A stretch of DNA of 64,000 nt from Pelagerythrobacter marinus (GTDB taxonomy: Bacteria; Pseudomonadota; Alphaproteobacteria; Sphingomonadales; Sphingomonadaceae), in the NCBI RefSeq assembly GCF_009827515.1, contig NZ_WTYO01000003.1, positions 186,001 to 250,000 on the forward strand, given 5' to 3'. Positions 26,663-37,500 of the stretch are shown in pieces. The translations under genes and the position numbers were made by a program. The notes under the pieces were generated by a model. That model saw only the letters and a list, made by a program, of their open reading frames with translations. It searched no databases and was not told where the DNA came from. Each line of letters starts with the position of its first letter. The first letter of the stretch is position 1.

Positions 26663-27451
26663 TCAGCGCCGGGGCCGCGCCAGGGCGTGCGCCCGGCCGG
26701 CCAGCCGATCGACCGCGGCGGAATGGATCGCCGGGGCGCTGATCAGCAGGCCGAAGGCGCGCGGATCGCGCTTGTTGTAGTTGAGCGGATCGCCGAAAGC
26801 GTCGGTCACGGCAGCGCCCGCCTCGCGCGCGATCAGCGCCGCGGCGGCGATATCCCATTCGTAACCCCAGCGCAGCGTCGCCAGCAGGTCCGCCTCGTCC
26901 GCCGCGACCATCGCCGCGCGCAGGGCGATCGAATTGGGCTTGTTCACGGTCGCCAGGTCGCGGTCTTCGCGGCGCAGCGAATCGGCCGGCACCCGCGCCC
27001 CGGGAAAAACCTCCCGCCGCGACGCGCGCAGCGGCTCGCCATTGCGCCACGAGCCCTGGCCCGAGATGCCGATCCATTCTTCCCCGCGCGCCGGGGCCGC
27101 CAGCATTCCGATCAGGGGCCGGCGCTCGCTGATCAGCGCGACCGACACGGCCCAGCCGGTGCGCCCGCGGATGAAATCGCGCGTGCCGTCGATCGGATCG
27201 ACCAGCCAGATCAGCCCGCGATCGAGCCGCGCGGGATCGTCCGCCGTCTCCTCCGAAAGCCACCCGGCCGCGGGCAGCAGCCGGCCGAGCTCGCGCCGCA
27301 GGAAGGCATCGACTGCCAGATCGGCCGCGCATACCGGGTTCCCCGGGGTCTTCTCCCAGCTTTCCAGCGCATGGCCCGCGCCGGGCCACGACCCGAACGC
27401 AATCCGCCCGGCTTCGCGGACGATGTCTTCCAGGCGGGCGCGATCGATCAT
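26663..27451 (-). CDS. cysQ: 3'(2'),5'-bisphosphate nucleotidase (inositol monophosphatase superfamily)
   Basis: Magnesium-dependent phosphatase that removes the 3'-phosphate from PAP, a by-product of sulfate assimilation and sulfotransfer. The 262-residue protein carries the superfamily metal motifs: SEET near 66-69, [12 protein letters not shown] near 83-94 and WDIAAA near 199-204. The TRDFI form and length favour CysQ over SuhB-type inositol phosphatase, but that split is not absolute from sequence alone. It is divergent from sucC, about 100 bases away. Confidence 0.88.
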   Translation of the reverse strand: MIDRARLEDIVREAGRIAFGSWPGAGHALESWEKTPGNPVCAADLAVDAFLRRELGRLLPAAGWLSEETADDPARLDRGLIWLVDPIDGTRDFIRGRTGWAVSVALISERRPLIGMLAAPARGEEWIGISGQGSWRNGEPLRASRREVFPGARVPADSLRREDRDLATVNKPNSIALRAAMVAADEADLLATLRWGYEWDIAAAALIAREAGAAVTDAFGDPLNYNKRDPRAFGLLISAPAIHSAAVDRLAGRAHALARPRR

Positions 27452-27554
27452 CGTGCTTCGCTGTTGGGAGCGGACGCCGGACTTTTCAAGCGGGGCAATC
27501 CGTGCTTATGCCCCGCCGCATCCTTCCCATCCGCAACAACGGGGCCCGCCTTCC

Positions 27555-28754
27555 ATGAATATCCACGAATACCAGGCCAAGGAACTGCTCGCGAAGTATG
27601 GCATCGGCATCCCGGCCGGCCATGCCGCCACGACCGTGGAGGAAGCGGTCGAGGGCGCGAAGAAGCTTCCCGGGCCGCTCTACGTGGTCAAGGCCCAGAT
27701 CCACGCCGGCGGCCGGGGCAAGGGCACGTTCAAGGAACTCGGCCCCGATGCCAAGGGCGGCGTGCGCCTGGCGAAGTCGGTCGAGGACGTCGAATCGAAC
27801 GCGCGCGACATGCTGGGCAATACGCTGGTGACCGTGCAGACGGGCGAAGCGGGCAAGCAGGTCAATCGCCTCTACGTCACCGACGGGGTCGACATCGCGC
27901 GTGAATACTACCTCTCGATGCTGGTCGATCGCGCCACCGGGCGCGTGGCGATGATCGTTTCGACCGAAGGCGGTATGGATATCGAGCAGGTCGCGCACGA
28001 CACGCCGGAGAAGATCACCACCATCACGATCGACCCGGCCCAGGGCTTCATGCCGCATCACGGCCGCGCGGTCGCCTTCGCGCTGAAGCTGACCGGCGAT
28101 CTCAACAAGCAGGCCCAGAAGCTGGCGAAGCAGCTCTATACCGCCTTCATGGATCTCGACTGCGCGATGCTGGAGATCAATCCGCTGGTCGAGACGGAGG
28201 ACGGCAAGCTCCTCGTCCTCGACACCAAGATGAGCTTCGATTCGAACGCGCTCTACCGCCACCCCGACGTGGAGGCGATGCGCGACGAGACGGAAGAAGA
28301 CCCGGCCGAAGTCGAGGCGAGCGAATACGACCTCGCCTACATCAAGCTCGACGGCAACATCGGCTGCATGGTCAATGGCGCGGGCCTGGCCATGGCCACG
28401 ATGGACATCATCAAGCTCAACGGCGCCTTCCCGGCCAACTTCCTCGACGTGGGCGGCGGCGCCAATCGCGAGAAAGTGACCGCCGCGTTCAAGATCATCC
28501 TCAAGGACCCCGCGGTCGAGGGCATTCTCGTCAACATCTTCGGCGGAATCATGAAGTGCGACGTGATCGCCGACGGCATCGTCGCGGCGGCCAAGGACGT
28601 GAACCTCTCGGTCCCGCTGGTGGTTCGCCTCGAAGGCACCAATGTCGAACAGGGCAAGGACATCCTGAACAACTCGGGCCTGCCGATCGTCAGCGCCGAC
28701 GACCTGGGCGACGCCGCGCGCAAGATCGTGGCCGAGGTCAAGCAGGCCGCCTGA
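27555..28754 (+). CDS. sucC: Succinyl-CoA synthetase beta subunit
   Basis: Nucleotide-binding subunit of the TCA-cycle enzyme that interconverts succinyl-CoA and succinate with ATP or GTP formation. From [12 protein letters not shown] the product is 399 residues, the family norm. It has an ATP-grasp domain ([12 protein letters not shown] near 46-57; LEINPLVE near 205-212) and a C-terminal domain with [11 protein letters not shown] near 322-332. The alpha subunit gene is not adjacent; the next gene is on the other strand. A split of sucC from sucD seems usual in sphingomonads, so this is not taken as a sign of damage. Confidence 0.97.
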   Translation: MNIHEYQAKELLAKYGIGIPAGHAATTVEEAVEGAKKLPGPLYVVKAQIHAGGRGKGTFKELGPDAKGGVRLAKSVEDVESNARDMLGNTLVTVQTGEAGKQVNRLYVTDGVDIAREYYLSMLVDRATGRVAMIVSTEGGMDIEQVAHDTPEKITTITIDPAQGFMPHHGRAVAFALKLTGDLNKQAQKLAKQLYTAFMDLDCAMLEINPLVETEDGKLLVLDTKMSFDSNALYRHPDVEAMRDETEEDPAEVEASEYDLAYIKLDGNIGCMVNGAGLAMATMDIIKLNGAFPANFLDVGGGANREKVTAAFKIILKDPAVEGILVNIFGGIMKCDVIADGIVAAAKDVNLSVPLVVRLEGTNVEQGKDILNNSGLPIVSADDLGDAARKIVAEVKQAA

Positions 28755-28775
28755 CCTGGCACGGCGGGGCGCGCG

Positions 28776-29315
28776 CTAGGGCGTGGGCTCCGCCGCCGCT
28801 GTCTTCTCCCGGCGGGCGAACCGGAACACCTGCTCGGTAAAGGTCTCGCCTTCCCCCTGCATCCGCACGGCGACGATCAGGCCGCCCTCGCCGTCGCAGC
28901 GATAGGTCAGCGCGCTGAAGCGCAGCAGGCACGGTTCGGCCGCGATCAGGCGGAACCGGACCATCTCGTCCTTCTCCTCCCACCCGGTCAGGTCGGGGTT
29001 GAAGTGCTTGAGCCTGAGGACGAGGCTGCCTTCCTCCTCGGCGATCTGCATGTGTTCGGTGAACATCAGGCCGCCCTGGTGCTGCTGCTGCACGAACACG
29101 CCGACCATCGTGCCCCCGGCCGGGGGCAGCCAGCTTTCCGCCGCCGGCGCGCCGGCGATCCCGGCCCCGGCCCAGTCGCCGACCAGCCACGCCGCATCGG
29201 CGATCGTCGCCGGTGGCGGAACGTGCCCTTCGGCTGCGACCTGCGTTTCCTGTGCCGCCGCCGGCAGGGCGAGCATCGCCGCCAGCGTCATCATGGCCCC
29301 GCGCATCATAGGCAT
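28776..29315 (-). CDS. Exported DUF6265-family protein
   Basis: 179-residue protein with a signal peptide (cleavage probably after LPAAA near residue 21). The DUF6265 pattern includes [26 protein letters not shown] and [13 protein letters not shown]. These proteins are small beta-rich lipocalin-like folds found in the periplasm or outer membrane of many bacteria, without an assigned function. It converges with sucC across a 21-base gap. The ATG at residue 4 or 8 could also be used. No catalytic residues can be named. Confidence 0.75.
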   Translation of the reverse strand: MPMMRGAMMTLAAMLALPAAAQETQVAAEGHVPPPATIADAAWLVGDWAGAGIAGAPAAESWLPPAGGTMVGVFVQQQHQGGLMFTEHMQIAEEEGSLVLRLKHFNPDLTGWEEKDEMVRFRLIAAEPCLLRFSALTYRCDGEGGLIVAVRMQGEGETFTEQVFRFARREKTAAAEPTP

Positions 29316-29445
29316 TCCCCTCTATTGCCCCGGGGCGAGGCTATCCCGGATCGGCCGGGCGGTAAAGCGATCGAGGCTTGACCGCGCCGACCCGGAACGC
29401 GAGGACAGCCGGCAGGTTCAATCAGAGCGGGCGGGTCCTCGCGAC

Positions 29446-29474
29446 TTGACGCTTACGTAAACGCTAGCTAGGCG
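29446..29474 (+). promoter_or_regulatory. Possible etfBA promoter with internal dyad
   Basis: TTGACG, 17 bases, then TAGGCG, about 35 bases before the etfB ATG. A near-perfect palindrome cgcttacgtaaacg (29450-29463) sits within the spacer. That is a normal place for a repressor of fatty-acid or branched-chain catabolism genes, but no regulator is identified. Confidence 0.35.
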
Positions 29475-29507
29475 AACCCTCGTGTAATTCGAGAGGAAGG
29501 ACAACCG

Positions 29508-30254
29508 ATGAAAATCCTCGTGCCCGTCAAGCGGGTGATCGACTACAACGTGAAGCCGCGCGTCAAGGCGGACGGTACGGGCGTCGACCTGGCCAACGTC
29601 AAGATGAGCATGAACCCGTTCGACGAGATCGCGGTGGAAGAAGCGATCCGGATCAAGGAAGCGGGCAAGGCGGACGAGATCGTGGCCGTTTCGATCGGCC
29701 CGGCCAAGGCGCAGGAAACGCTGCGTACCGCGCTCGCCATGGGCGCGGACCGGGCGATCCTGGTCCAGACCGACGACGAAATCGAACCGCTCGCGGTCGC
29801 CAAGATCCTCAAGGCCATCTACGAGGCGGAGGAGCCGGGCCTGGTGATCCTGGGCAAGCAGGCGATCGACGACGATTCGAACCAGACGGGCCAGATGCTC
29901 GCCGCGCTGACCGGCCGGCCGCAGGGCACGTTCGCCAACACGGTCGAGATCGACGGCGACAGCGTCACGGTGAAGCGCGAGATCGACGGCGGCCTGGAAA
30001 CGGTGAAGCTGACCCTGCCGGCGATCGTGACGACCGACCTGCGCCTGAACGAGCCGCGCTATGCCTCGCTGCCGAACATCATGAAGGCCAAGTCCAAGCC
30101 GCTCGATACCAAGAGCCCGGCCGATTACGGCGTCGATACCGCGCCCCGGCTGACCACGACCAATGTATCCGAGCCGCCGGTGCGCCAGGCCGGGATCAAG
30201 GTCGCCGACGTCGACGAGCTGGTCGCCAAGATCAAGGCGCTCGGCATCGCGTGA
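29508..30254 (+). CDS. etfB: Electron transfer flavoprotein beta subunit
   Basis: AMP-binding subunit of the heterodimeric ETF, which collects electrons from acyl-CoA and other dehydrogenases and passes them to ETF-ubiquinone oxidoreductase. The 248-residue protein has [13 protein letters not shown] at the N-terminus, the nucleotide-binding [18 protein letters not shown] (about 117-134) and a C-terminal arm that wraps the alpha subunit. GAGAGGAAGGA precedes the ATG. It is the first gene of etfBA. Confidence 0.97.
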   Translation: MKILVPVKRVIDYNVKPRVKADGTGVDLANVKMSMNPFDEIAVEEAIRIKEAGKADEIVAVSIGPAKAQETLRTALAMGADRAILVQTDDEIEPLAVAKILKAIYEAEEPGLVILGKQAIDDDSNQTGQMLAALTGRPQGTFANTVEIDGDSVTVKREIDGGLETVKLTLPAIVTTDLRLNEPRYASLPNIMKAKSKPLDTKSPADYGVDTAPRLTTTNVSEPPVRQAGIKVADVDELVAKIKALGIA

Positions 30255-30285
30255 GGATTATCCCCCGCCTCGCCCGGCGCGAGCC

Positions 30286-30345
30286 CCCGGCCGCCAGCGC
30301 AGCCGCCGGGAGCGCAAGGCCCGGGCCGGCACCGGCGAACCGGGC
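30286..30345 (+). promoter_or_regulatory. Two GC-rich hairpins in the etfB-etfA spacer
   Basis: The 121-base gap between etfB and etfA is long for subunits made in equal amounts. It contains two 6-bp stems, cccggc/gccggg (30286-30310) and gcccgg/ccgggc (30319-30345). They could stabilise or process the mRNA. No internal promoter is evident. Confidence 0.25.
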
Positions 30346-30375
30346 CGAGCGGGGCAGATTTGAAGGGAAGTTGAG

Positions 30376-31305
30376 ATGAAGACTCTCGTTCTGGTCGAAC
30401 ACGACAACGCTTCGGTGAAGGACGCGACCCTCGCCACCGTCACCGCCGCGGCCAAGCTGGGCGACGTCAACCTGCTCGTGGCCGGCAGCGGCTGCGCCGC
30501 GGTGGCCGATGCCGCGGCGAAGATCGCAGGCGCGGGCACGGTCTACCTGGCCGACGATACAGCCTACGAACACCAGCTGGCCGAGAACGTCGCCCCGCTT
30601 GCGACCGACCTGATGAAGGACCACGACGCCTTCCTCGCGCCCGCGACCACGACCGGCAAGAACATCGCCCCGCGCGTGGCGGCTCTGCTCGACGTGATGC
30701 AGATTTCCGACATCCTCTCGGTCGAAGGCGAGAAGGCCTTCACCCGCCCGATCTACGCCGGCAACGCGATCGCGACCGTCGAATCGAGCGACGCCAAGCT
30801 GGTCATCACCGTGCGCGGGACGGCCTTCGACAAGGCGGACGCCGAAGGCGGTTCGGGTTCGGTCGAGACGGTGTCCGGCCCCGGCGACGCCGGCATTTCC
30901 AGCTTCGTCGGCCAGGAACTGGCGGAAAGCGAACGCCCCGAACTGACCAGCGCCAAGGTGATCGTTTCGGGCGGCCGCGCGCTCAAGGATGCCGAGACGT
31001 TCGAACAGTACATCATGCCGCTGGCCGACAAGCTCGGCGCGGGCGTCGGCGCCAGCCGCGCCGCGGTGGATGCCGGCTATGTCCCGAACGATTACCAGGT
31101 CGGGCAGACGGGCAAGATCGTCGCCCCGGAAGTCTATTTCGCGATCGGCATTTCCGGCGCGATCCAGCACCTCGCCGGGATGAAGGATTCCAAGACGATC
31201 ATCGCGATCAACAAGGACGAGGACGCCCCGATCTTCCAGGTCGCCGACATCGGCCTGGTGGCGGACCTGTTCAAGGCCGTTCCGGAACTGACCGACAAGC
31301 TTTGA
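30376..31305 (+). CDS. etfA: Electron transfer flavoprotein alpha subunit
   Basis: FAD-binding subunit of ETF. The 309-residue protein has the N-terminal domain, an [10 protein letters not shown] strand near 196-205, and the FAD site [10 protein letters not shown] ... [20 protein letters not shown] at about 225-260, ending in [10 protein letters not shown]. This is the group I (housekeeping) form without ferredoxin insertions. It is followed by a strong hairpin terminator. Confidence 0.97.
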   Translation: MKTLVLVEHDNASVKDATLATVTAAAKLGDVNLLVAGSGCAAVADAAAKIAGAGTVYLADDTAYEHQLAENVAPLATDLMKDHDAFLAPATTTGKNIAPRVAALLDVMQISDILSVEGEKAFTRPIYAGNAIATVESSDAKLVITVRGTAFDKADAEGGSGSVETVSGPGDAGISSFVGQELAESERPELTSAKVIVSGGRALKDAETFEQYIMPLADKLGAGVGASRAAVDAGYVPNDYQVGQTGKIVAPEVYFAIGISGAIQHLAGMKDSKTIIAINKDEDAPIFQVADIGLVADLFKAVPELTDKL

Positions 31306-31318
31306 TGCTTGCATGACA

Positions 31319-31353
31319 ACGGGCGGTGCCGTCTTCCGGTCGGCGCCGCCCGT
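31319..31353 (+). terminator. Terminator of etfBA
   Basis: A 13-bp stem with one internal mismatch (acgggcggtgccg / cggcgccgcccgt) begins 13 bases after the etfA stop and is followed by gttata. The stem is strong and the T-tract poor. Confidence 0.6.
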
Positions 31354-31399
31354 GTTATAAGTGCGCCTCCATCGCCGTGCCGATCGGGGGGAGCGCACG

Positions 31400-32296
31400 A
31401 TGAAAACACTATCGGTCCCGGCCGCCGGCGCCGCCGCCCTGGCGGCCGTTTTCGCAGGCCAACCGGCATCGGCCGGCGAACCGGTCCACCTGGCCCCGTC
31501 CTCACCGTGGCAGCTTCGCTACGACAAGGAAGCCTGCCGCCTTTCGCGCTCGTTCGGCGAAGGTGAGCAGGAAGTCGTGCTCACGCTGGCGAAATACGCC
31601 CCGGGCATCGCGATGGAGTTCGTCGTGGCGGGAACGCCGCTGCGCCCCGATGGCGATCGTTTCGCCTATCGGTTCGACCCGGTCCGCGAACCGGACGAGG
31701 AGCGCCATGCCCTGTTCGGCACGGCCGACGACGGGCAGACCATCTGGCAGTTCACCGGCGAACTGATCCCGCGCGCGATGCTCGCCCATGTCGGCGGTGG
31801 CAGCGAGCCGGGCGGGTTGAAGGCGGTCGAGACCCGGATTGCCGAACAGACCGAAGCCTTCACGATCGTCTCCGGCGTCAGGCAGCCGGTCTCGCTCCGC
31901 ACCGGCAGCCTGGCCAAGGCAATGGCGGCGCTCGACACCTGCCTGGTCGACCTGGTTCGCAGCTGGGGCTACGATCCGGAACAGCTCAGCGCGCTGAGCG
32001 CCTGGCCGCACCCGCGGTCCCACCCCCGCCTGTGGATCCGGGGGACCGACTATCCGGACACCGCGCTGCGCGACAACCTGGCCGGCGCGGTGCGGTTCCG
32101 CCTGGCCGTGGACGCGGAGGGCAACGTGTCCGACTGCGTGGTCCAGGCGGCCTACTCCGATCACGCTTTTCGCGAAGCCACCTGCAAGGCGCTGCGCCAC
32201 CGCGCGCGGTTCACCCCGGCGCGCGACGCCGAAGGACGACCGGTGGCGGCTTACTGGGTCAGTTCCAGCTTGTTCGCCATCGCCCGGTATCGCTGA
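31400..32296 (+). CDS. Exported TonB-C-terminal-domain protein, copy 1
   Basis: 298-residue secreted protein: signal peptide (residues 1-25, QPASAG), an N-terminal region of unknown fold containing [13 protein letters not shown] near 48-60, and a TonB-like C-terminal domain ([13 protein letters not shown] onward, about 230-296). Unlike classical TonB it has no stable N-terminal anchor with a proline-rich arm, so it is unlikely to energise receptors. Cysteines in the C-terminal domain (DCVVQ, ATCKAL) are shared with the next gene and could form disulfides. A GGGGGGAG stretch precedes the ATG. One base separates it from its paralogue. Confidence 0.8.
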   Translation: MKTLSVPAAGAAALAAVFAGQPASAGEPVHLAPSSPWQLRYDKEACRLSRSFGEGEQEVVLTLAKYAPGIAMEFVVAGTPLRPDGDRFAYRFDPVREPDEERHALFGTADDGQTIWQFTGELIPRAMLAHVGGGSEPGGLKAVETRIAEQTEAFTIVSGVRQPVSLRTGSLAKAMAALDTCLVDLVRSWGYDPEQLSALSAWPHPRSHPRLWIRGTDYPDTALRDNLAGAVRFRLAVDAEGNVSDCVVQAAYSDHAFREATCKALRHRARFTPARDAEGRPVAAYWVSSSLFAIARYR

Positions 32297-32297
32297 C

Positions 32298-33215
32298 ATG
32301 ACGGCGGCAAGGCAGATCGGAATCGCATGCGCGCTCCTCTCCGCGCTGGGTGGCTTTGCCGCGCAGGCCGCGGCGAAGGAGCCGCTCGTCCTCCGGCCCG
32401 CATCGCAGTGGGTCCTCGACTATGCCGACGACAGCTGCCGCATGGCGCGCACGTTCGGCGAAGGGGAGGAGAAGACGATCTTCATTCTCGAGCGGTACGA
32501 ACCCGGCGACCGGTTCTCCCTCATCGTCGGCGGCGATCCGCTGAAGGCCCAGCTCTACACCGACACTGCCTTCCGCTTCGGGCCGGACGGGTACGAGGAG
32601 GAGGGCGCGTTCCGGACCGGCGAGATGGGGGAATACTCGCCCATCGTGCTGGGCAGCGGCCTCTTCCTCGCCGCTCCGCCCAACCTCGGCGAGCGCGGGG
32701 GCGCCGAGGCTCGCGATGCCGACGCCGGCACGATCAGCGTATTCGACCAGGCGATCGCTTTCGAACAGGAGGCGGCGATTACCTGGCTGGAGATCCAGCG
32801 CGGAAAGCGGCGCCCCGTGCGGCTCGCGCTCGGTTCGATGGGGCCGCCGATGGCCGCCATGCGCAAATGCACCGAAGAGCTGCTCACCCATTGGGGTATC
32901 GACCTGGAAAGCCACCGCGCCCTGACGCGCGAGGTCCGGCCCAAGGGCAATCCCGGCCACTGGGTCGTGAGCAGAGACTATCCGGGCGACCTCGCCAGCA
33001 AGGGTGTCGAAGGGCTCGTCCATTTCAGGCTCAGCGTCAGTGCCGAAGGCGTGCCGACCGATTGCCACATTCAACGTTCTATCCGTCCGCGGGATTTCGA
33101 CGAGGCCGTGTGCAACGCGCTGATGCGCCGCGCCCGGTTCGAGCCGGCGCTCGATTCGCAAGGCCGCCCGGTCGCTTCCTACTGGCGCAGCACGGTCAAC
33201 TTCCTGGTGCCCTAG
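32298..33215 (+). CDS. Exported TonB-C-terminal-domain protein, copy 2
   Basis: 305-residue paralogue of the preceding gene with the same layout: signal peptide to about residue 25, then CRMARTFGEGEEK (compare [13 protein letters not shown]), then a TonB-C-like domain with GLVHFRLSVSAEG, DCHIQ and AVCNALMRRARFEPA. The order of motifs shows a tandem duplication followed by marked divergence in the middle region. Function is unknown. The two genes are almost certainly co-transcribed. The downstream gene converges. Confidence 0.8.
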   Translation: MTAARQIGIACALLSALGGFAAQAAAKEPLVLRPASQWVLDYADDSCRMARTFGEGEEKTIFILERYEPGDRFSLIVGGDPLKAQLYTDTAFRFGPDGYEEEGAFRTGEMGEYSPIVLGSGLFLAAPPNLGERGGAEARDADAGTISVFDQAIAFEQEAAITWLEIQRGKRRPVRLALGSMGPPMAAMRKCTEELLTHWGIDLESHRALTREVRPKGNPGHWVVSRDYPGDLASKGVEGLVHFRLSVSAEGVPTDCHIQRSIRPRDFDEAVCNALMRRARFEPALDSQGRPVASYWRSTVNFLVP

Positions 33216-33231
33216 GCCCTTCGCGGCCCGG

Positions 33232-34524
33232 TCACGGCAGGATGGCCGTGACCGCGTGGATGGTCACGCCGACCAGCCCGCCCACCAGCGTGCCGTTGAT
33301 GCGAATGAACTGAAGATCCCGCCCGACGGCGTTCTCCAGCCGGTCGGTAATCGTGCGCGCATCCCAGCGGCGCACGGTTTCGGACACCAGCTGGACGATC
33401 TGCCCGCCATAGCGGGTGGCCACGCCGACCGCGGTGCGTCGGGCGAACCGGTTGACCTGCATCTGCAACCGCACGTCCTGGCGCAGCGCGGCGCCGATTT
33501 CGCCCAGCGTCGAACCGAGCCAGCCGTCGAGCGCCGAATCGGGATCGCGCGCCATGGCCACCAGCCGGGTCCGCAGCCGTTCCCATACCCCCTGCCACCA
33601 TTCCGCGACCGCCGGGTTGTCGAGCAGCTCGCGCTTCATCCGTTCGACCTTCTCCCGCGTGGCGGGATCGTGAACGAGATCGTGCGCCGTCTGCTCCAGC
33701 CCTTCCTCGATCTTGCGCCGCAGCGGATGCTCCGGATCGACGAGAACCTCGGCCAGCAGGCGATAGAGCCCGTCGAGCACCGAGTTCGCGAGCCGCTCGT
33801 CGAGGCCGGTCCAGCGCAGCAAGGCATTCGCCCGCTCGTGAATCATGGCGCGGACCATGTCCTCGTTGTCCTCCAGCGTCAGGCCCGCCCATCGGATGAT
33901 GCTGTCGATCAACGGCAGGTGCCGCTTGTCGGCAATCGCGGCCTCCAGCATCTGGCCGAGCAGCGGGGCGACCTCGAACCGTTCCAGCTGGTGCTTCAGG
34001 CCGCTGCGCACCTGGCCGCCGAGACGATCGGGGTCGAGCGATTCGAGCACTTCGGCAAAGAGCTCCGCCGCGCCCGCCCCGATTCGCGACTGCGCGCCGC
34101 CCGGGGCGCGAACGAGGAAGTCGCCCATCGCGCGCGCCATGTTCATCGCGTGCATTCGCCGCGCGACCACCGCGGGGGTAAGGAAGTTGTCGCGCAGGAA
34201 CTGCGCCATCGTGTCGGCGATCCGGTCCTTGTTCTCGGGGATGATCGCCGTATGCGGAATCGGCAGGCCGAGGGGGTGGCGGAACAGCGCGGTGACCGCG
34301 AACCAGTCGGCCAGGCCGCCGACCATCGCCGCTTCGGCGAAGGCGTGGACGTAGCCCCAGGCCGGGTGGAGATCGAGCAGGCGATGGGTGGCGAGGAAGA
34401 TCGCCGCCATCAGGACCAGCATCGCCGTGGCCGTCAGGCGCATCCGGCGGGCACGATCTGGCGGGAGCGAAGCACGCCTCATCCTGCTGGAACGCACCGG
34501 CAGCGGCTCGGTTTCCCCGGTCAC
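33232..34524 (-). CDS. DUF445 family membrane protein (YjiN-like)
   Basis: 430-residue protein with a helix near 25-45 (LTATAMLVLMAAIFLATH), the DUF445 signature EAAMVGGLADWFAVTALFRHPLG near 65-87, and a long helical middle with many charged residues. A C-terminal helix (LVGGLVGVTIHAVTAI) closes it. It is probably an inner-membrane protein with a large periplasmic or cytosolic coil; the family function is unknown. The GTG start overlaps the RND permease stop (GTGA), so it is translated with the efflux system although no role in efflux is known. Confidence 0.85.
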   Translation of the reverse strand: MTGETEPLPVRSSRMRRASLPPDRARRMRLTATAMLVLMAAIFLATHRLLDLHPAWGYVHAFAEAAMVGGLADWFAVTALFRHPLGLPIPHTAIIPENKDRIADTMAQFLRDNFLTPAVVARRMHAMNMARAMGDFLVRAPGGAQSRIGAGAAELFAEVLESLDPDRLGGQVRSGLKHQLERFEVAPLLGQMLEAAIADKRHLPLIDSIIRWAGLTLEDNEDMVRAMIHERANALLRWTGLDERLANSVLDGLYRLLAEVLVDPEHPLRRKIEEGLEQTAHDLVHDPATREKVERMKRELLDNPAVAEWWQGVWERLRTRLVAMARDPDSALDGWLGSTLGEIGAALRQDVRLQMQVNRFARRTAVGVATRYGGQIVQLVSETVRRWDARTITDRLENAVGRDLQFIRINGTLVGGLVGVTIHAVTAILP

Positions 34525-37500
34525 TCGGCCGGCTGCGGCCCCGCCCGGGTGGCGGGCACCGGCCCGTCGCCATCGTCGTCAGGCCCCGGCCGCGGCGCTT
34601 CCTCCCCCGGGCGATAGGTGAGCAGGCGATTGCGCAGCCACGGGCCCAGCCGCTTCTCCAGCCCGTCGGCCAGGCTGAAACCGGCCGGCACGATCAGAAG
34701 GGTCAAGAGGGTGGACATGATCAGGCCGCCGATGACCACGGTGCCCATCGGCGCGCGCCAGGCCCCGTCGCCCGAAAGCGAGAGCGAGACGGGGACCATG
34801 CCCGCCGTCATCGCCACGGTCGTCATCACGATCGGCTGCGCGCGCTTGTGACCGGCATCGAGGATCGCGTCGAGCTTGCGCGTGCCCTTGTCCATCTCTT
34901 CCAGCGCGAAGTCGATCAGCAGGATCGAGTTCTTCGACACGATGCCCAGCAGCAGCAGGATGCCGATATAGACCGGCATCGATTGCGGCTGCCCGACCAG
35001 CCAGACGAGCAGGATGCCGCCAAGCGGCGCCAGCGCGAGCGAGGTCATGTTGACCAGCGGGCTCATCAGCCGCTTGTAGAGCAGGACCAGCACCGCGAAG
35101 ACCAGCAGGATGCCCGAAAGGATCGCAATCCTAAGGCTACCGAGCATTTCCTGCTGCCACTCGTCCTCGCCCACCAGGTCGCGGATCACGCCTCGCGGCA
35201 GGTCCTGCAGGATCGGCAGCTGGCTGATCTGGGCATCGGCCTCCCCCTTCACCACGCCCTGCGCCAGGTCCGCCCCCACAAGGACGCGGCGGTTCTGGTT
35301 GTAGCGCTGGATCGCGGTCGGGCCGGAACCGAAGCTGATGTCGGCCACGCGCGACAGCGGCACCGTGCCGCCGTTGCGGGTCGGCACCGGCAGGTTCTCG
35401 ATCGTGGTCATGTCCTCGCGCGATTGCTCCGGCAGCTTGACCCTGATCGGGATCTGCCGGTCCGACAGCGAGAACTTGGCCGCGTTCTGCTCGATCTCGC
35501 CCAGCGTGGCGATGCGGATCGTCTGGCTCAGCGCCGCGGTCGTCACCCCCAGCTCGGCTGCGAGGTCCGCGCGCGGCTCGACGATGATCTCGGGCCGGTT
35601 GATGTCGGCGCTGATGCGCGGCGCGACGAGGGTGTCGAGCCCCTTCATCTGCTCGACCAGGGTGGCCGCGGTTTCCTCCAGCAGGTCGGGGTCGGACCCG
35701 GCGAGCATCACGGTCAGGTCGCGGCCGCTGCCGAAACCGCCGGACTGCGACTGGAACCGTACCCGCGCATCGGGGATCTGCGCCAGGCGCGGCGCCAGCG
35801 CGCGCTCGAACTCGATCGATGTGCGTTCGCGGTCGGGCCGCAGGGTGATGTAGATCGTCGCATTGCCGACCCGCACCCGTTCGAGCGCCCGGAGGACTTC
35901 CGGTTCGGCGTAGAGGATTTCCGCGACCTGGTCGGCCACCCGCTCGGTCGTCTCCAGCGTCGTCCCCGGGACCATCTCGATCTCGACCCGGCTGTTGTCG
36001 CTGTTGATCTGCGGCTGGAACTGCGGGGGCACGTTCATGAACAGCAGGACGGTGAGGATCAGCGCGAAATAGCCGGTCATCATCATCCACACGCGGTGAT
36101 CGTAGAAACGCGCCTCCAGCCAGCGCCAGCTGTCGCCCAGCCGGCCGGTCCAGGGCAGCCCCAGCAGCTTGAGCACGCCCCACCCCGCGCCGAAGCCGAT
36201 CGCCACCGCGATCGCCAGTTCGACGATCTCGAGCGGTTTCAGGACCAGCCAGTGCAGGAAGCCGCCGCCGCTGTCCGACGCCAGGGGGCCGGCGATCGTC
36301 TCCGGCACGGCGAGCCCCTGGAGGAAATCGTAGGAGAGGAAGACCGCAACGAGCGGCGTCGCGATCAGCACGAGGACAACGGCCAGGAAGGCCAGGCCAT
36401 AGAGGAACCGGCTGCGCGGCGGCTCCAGCCCGGCGCGGCGGGAGTGCATCTTGCCCCGGTTGAGCGACCACGACAGCACGCGCATGTAACGGTCCATCAT
36501 CGGCCCTTCGCCATGCGCGGCGTGCCCCTTGGCCTTGAGGAAATAGGCCGCGAGCATCGGCGTGATCATCCGCGCCACGGCGAGCGACATCAGCACCGCG
36601 ATCACCACGGTAATGCCGAAGTTCTTGAAGAACTGGCCCGAGATGCCGGGCATCAGCCCGACCGGCAGGAAGACCGCGACGATGCAGAAACTGGTCGCCA
36701 CGACCGGCAGGCCGATCTCGTCCGCGGCGTCGATCGAGGCCTGGTAGGCGGATTTGCCCATGCGCATGTGGCGCACGATATTCTCGATCTCGACGATCGC
36801 GTCGTCGACCAGCACGCCCGCCACCAGGCCGAGCGCGAGGAGCGAGAGCGAGTTCAGGTTGAACCCCATCAGGTCCATGAACCAGAAGGTCGGGATGGCC
36901 GAGAGCGGGATGGCAATCGCCGAGATCACCGTCGCGCGCCAGTCGCGCAGGAAGAAGAACACCACGACGACCGCGAGGACCGCGCCCTCGATCATCGCCG
37001 CCATCGAGCTTTCGTACTGTTCTTCGGTGTACTGGACCGTGTTGAACAGCGGGATGAAGCGCACGCCCGGGTTTTCCGCCTCGATCGCGGCGATTTCCTC
37101 GGCCGCGGCCTCGAACACGGTGACGTCGGACGCGCCCTTCGCGCGCGAGATGCCGAAGTTCACCACTTCCTTGTCGCGCACCTTGCTGATCGAGGTCCGC
37201 TCGCTGTAGCCGTCGCGCACGGTGGCGACATCGGCCAGCTTGACCGTGCGCCCGTCGCCCAGCTGGATCTGGCGCTGCGACAGCTCGTAAGCGGTTTCGG
37301 TGCTGCCCAGGACCCGGACCGACTGGCGCGTGCCCCCCACCTCGGTATTGCCGCCGGCCGCGTCGATATTGGTCTGGCGCAGGACGTTGTTGATCTGGCT
37401 GGCGGTGACACCGAAAGCCTGCATCCGCTCGAGGTCGATGATCACCTCGATCTCGCGATCGACACCGGCGAAGCGGTTCACCTCGGCCATGCCCTCGATC

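Noticed and set aside
27555-28754. sucC without an adjacent sucD read as a broken operon
   Set aside because: The gene is full length with intact motifs, and separation of the two subunit genes is, as far as I recall, normal in sphingomonads.
29394-29418. Third EcfG-like match (GGAAC-N17-GTT) upstream of etfB
   Set aside because: It is 90 bases from the start, lacks the flanking consensus, and a sigma-70-like promoter lies closer. ETF genes are not typical of the stress regulon, and one chance match is expected in this much sequence.
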